A stretch of DNA of 64,000 nucleotides from Sinohyriopsis cumingii (Eukaryota; Mollusca; Bivalvia; Unionida; Unionidae): the NCBI GenBank assembly GCA_028554795.2, contig CM068835.1, positions 61,482,719 through 61,546,718 on the forward strand, written 5' to 3'. The translations under genes were made by a program, and so were the position numbers. Below the pieces are notes generated by a model, which saw nothing but the letters and a program-made list of their open reading frames with translations, was not told the DNA's origin and did not search any database. The number at the start of each line of letters is the position of its first letter. Within the stretch, counting starts at the first letter, position 1. Shown here piece after piece: positions 61,296 through 64,000 of the stretch.

Positions 61296-62810
61296 ATGGA
61301 TAAATCATCTTCCCGTGTATACCGTGGCCGTAGAGCGGCAAAAAACAGACAACACTAGGATGCTCAGACACCAAGAAATTAGTCTGTGGGAAAGCTAATA
61401 AAAAAGATTCGTGAAATTAACATTATTGTGCCGGCTTCATTAAAGAAGGCTCAACTTGTACATATATACGAGGAAAGTGTCAAGTTGATTCAAGATGGCG
61501 CCCAAATACGAGCCATTAAGTCCATATATTCGGACTCCCCCGGAAGGGAGGGTTTTCAGCAGCTCGTGATGATGTCAGTACCCACAGACGCGCTCACTTA
61601 CCTGGACGAGACTGGGATAATTATATCTTCCAGCCAGCCAGCGGCTAGACTGCAGAAATCTACCGAGGCAGCTATTCCATTACTTTCATCCAATCGACCA
61701 GCATCGAGAACCAGTCAACGTAGTGCGCAGCCGCGAGCAATATGAATACCTTGTTCTACGTCCCGGGTAGGTGGTGCTCCTAGCACCGGAAGGAATAATC
61801 AACAACCACAACAAGATGGTTCTCTTAGCACCAGAGGAATTAATCAACCACAACAACAAATACACCAGTATCATGTGAAGGATACCGTTCTGTTGGAGGC
61901 AGTATCATCTCTCCAAGCAGCAGTGTTAAAAATGCAAGACCAGTTAAGTATGTCAAACCATACGGGATATCCTTGTACTGAGACAGTCTCATACCCTCGC
62001 AACAGTGATATCGGCCACGGAAACCACGTCTGGTAACGCTGGAGCGGTCATCGATTTGTCTGACCATGGCTTGCCTATCTCTACACTTCCGGATATTGAC
62101 CCCGTCAGCGTACAACTAGGAAAGGATATCATGGCAGGTAAATAAGTAAACGTATCGTTACTTCTCATGCCAAATGAATTTGAAGAGCGGACAACCATTA
62201 AGTCGGGTCAGTGGGGCATGACGTTGGTGGGAAAGATTCCGGGTCAAAATGCAAATTTATCACAGGTCTGCGATCACAGGCTGTCCAAGAACTTGTCTAT
62301 TAGCGAGTTTATACTGAAGATTAGTCGGTACAAGGCTATTATGTGTGATGCCTGCCAATCCAGAACTCAAGAATTAGATCTCTATCAAAAAGAAATTATA
62401 AAAATGCATGTACTAACAAAAGGAACCCCATCTTTCAACTAATATCACAAAGAATTTGCGCGCAAAGCAGCCATTTACTGCACCTTCATGACTATAAAAG
62501 TAGATCGGAGTCGAATTGATCCCAAGCTCCAAACATATGTCTTATCTGCTTACAAGGTTGTTCCATGTCAGCATTGCCAGAGTTTTGCTCATGATTCAGA
62601 TTTCTGTCACCTTGCTCCGCAGACAGCGATTAGTCAACCTGGACAAGGCCCTTCAATGAATAGACATATTCCAATAGATAGACAAGGTCGGAGAAGGATA
62701 TTACACTTAGGGAAAGAAATATGTAATAATTCAATGGCACAAATGGATGTTTCCGAGCAAACTGTAGTAATGCACACGTGTGCTTGACTAGCAAACAAAC
62801 TAATCCATAG
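61296..62810 (+). pseudogene. Gag-like ORF of a DIRS-like retroelement
   Basis: It begins MDKSSSRVYRGRRAAKNRQH with a stop, then the 61386 ORF (IREINIIVPASLKKAQLVHI ...). It goes on through a Gln/Asn-rich linker (61790-61860), a helical segment (VSSLQAAVLKMQDQLS) and further frames. The zinc knuckle CQHCQSFAHDSDFC (62566-62607) has CX2CX4HX4C spacing, as in retroelement Gag proteins. Several frameshifts separate the parts. It lies directly upstream of the reverse transcriptase on the same strand. Confidence 0.6.
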
Positions 62811-62921
62811 CTTAAGTGCGACCTGATGACTAAGCAGGTACTGCCACCTACAAAACCTCAATGACGAAATCAGGAGATAGCGGTCACGTTTCAGGCAACC
62901 ACACCAATCAAGATCACTAGA

Positions 62922-64000
62922 TTGAAAGAAGAATTGCAACACCATCCGGATCAAGAATTTGTGGATTATCTTATAAATAGTATCTGCTATGGTTTTCATA
63001 CAGGAATTTTGCATCAGCCTACTTCTTCATTCGTGTGTAAAAATGTGGTATCAGCGACATCACAACCCGATGTAGTTGACGTATTACTTGAGTACAAGCT
63101 CTCCAAGAATTACCTCATAGGCCCTTTTGAAAGTCCACCATTTCCTGTATTCCGGATTAGCCCCCTGGGCGGAGTACAAAGCAAATATTCTGGCAAGCAC
63201 ATACTTATAGTAGATCTGTCGGCACCGCACAGTTCACTTGAGCATGAAAGTATCAATGCCTTAATCAACAAAGATGATTTTCACTCTCCTACGTAAAATA
63301 GATGATGATATTCACATTCTGGTGCAGTTAGGAATGGGTGCTAATATGTGTAAGACTGATATTACTGATGCATTCAAGTTAATTTCCATACTCCCAACAT
63401 TGTGGCCTCTATACAGTGCCCAGTGGAGGAAACAATATTATTTCTACACTATGTTAGTGTTTGTTAGTAGAAGTAGTCCTAAGATTTTCGATACACTATC
63501 CAGAGCAATTGCGTGGATAGCTCAACATAATTATGGTATCACACATTTTTTGCATTTACTGGATGATATTTTGTCCATTGATGAGCCTGGTTTTGAAGCT
63601 GAAAGAACAATGGCTTTACTCACATTGATTTTCAATAGGTTATCTATTCCAATGGCTTCCCACAAGACTTTAGGACCGTCACCGTTCATGGAATACTTGG
63701 GTATATTTCTGGACCCTGGAAAAAATGGAAGTTAGATTGCAACAAGATGAGCTGAGCAGATTAGCTGCACTGCTTAAAACTTCTGTTGGGCCGTTTACAT
63801 TATGCGTGTCGAGTGATCGCCCCAGGTCGCTCTTTCACATCCTATCTAATATACTTGTCAACAACCACCACCGAATTGAATCATCATGTAAAAATAAAAA
63901 GCGAATGTAGACTGGATCTAAAGATGTGGGGTGATTTTATGGCTCAATGGAATGGAGTTTATTTTTTCTTGGATTATAATATTACGGTTGCTACAGATTT
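62922..64000 (+). pseudogene. Reverse transcriptase of DIRS-like retroelement, runs off window
   Basis: Frames in order show QEFVDYLINSICYGFHTG, LIGPFESPPFPVFRISPLGG (entry to the RT domain), motif A CKTDITDAFKL (about 63350-63380), motif B-like VSRSSPKIFDTLSRAIAWIA, catalytic motif HLLDDILSI (about 63550-63580) and EYLGIFLDP. The tail near 63880-64000 (MWGDFMAQWNGVYFFLDYN) leads to RNase H. The LLDD form and lack of a protease fit DIRS/Ngaro-type elements. A frameshift lies at about 63290 and a stop about 63733. Any tyrosine recombinase would be beyond the window. Confidence 0.65.

Overview
This is AT-rich animal nuclear DNA. Coding information is split by introns or broken by decay, there are long trinucleotide and dinucleotide microsatellites, and several families of tRNA-derived SINEs (some ending in CAA repeats) are scattered through it. 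There are also LINE-like and DIRS-like retroelement remnants, plus CUB-domain exons with proper splice sites. I infer a marine invertebrate, most likely a mollusc or another lophotrochozoan. Nothing in the window fixes the species. There is no bacterial operon, rRNA gene or CRISPR array.

The dominant content is decayed endogenous viral DNA of the Polinton/Maverick-adintovirus kind, in three blocks. (1) 1-5.7 kb carries an A32-like packaging ATPase remnant (-), a phospholipase A2 domain ORF (+), a retrovirus-type integrase (+, split by a SINE) and a long superfamily 1 helicase gene with an HNH-like tail (-). A second copy lies at 35.16-39.29 kb in the same order and orientation. (2) 8.1-11.8 kb holds a run of minus-strand virion-like genes, including a membrane protein and a fibre-like protein. 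(3) 27.15-34.35 kb is a separate element bounded by a pair of roughly 280-300 bp terminal inverted repeats. It contains the N-terminal half of a protein-primed type B DNA polymerase, a second and different packaging ATPase, and plus-strand fibre-like and helical genes. The polymerase palm appears to have been deleted. Almost all of these genes carry stops or frameshifts. The exceptions are the first PLA2 ORF (794-1132) and an 84-residue ORF at 34899-35153.

Other regions: 12.8-14.6 kb holds a decayed copy of a conserved multicopy invertebrate gene of unknown function. 17.1-21.2 kb and 54.3-59.3 kb are diverged duplicates, each carrying one 193-bp CUB exon. 23.0-26.2 kb holds two candidate last exons. 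50.5-52.0 kb is a LINE reverse transcriptase remnant with a SINE inside. 61.3 kb to the window edge is a DIRS-like retroelement with a gag zinc knuckle and reverse transcriptase. The remaining stretches look like AT-rich intron or intergenic DNA.

Comparing the two copies of the PLA2-integrase-helicase block shows two different SINE insertions, each with target-site duplications and an empty site in the other copy, and different inactivating mutations. All family calls come from reading motifs by eye; no database search was possible.
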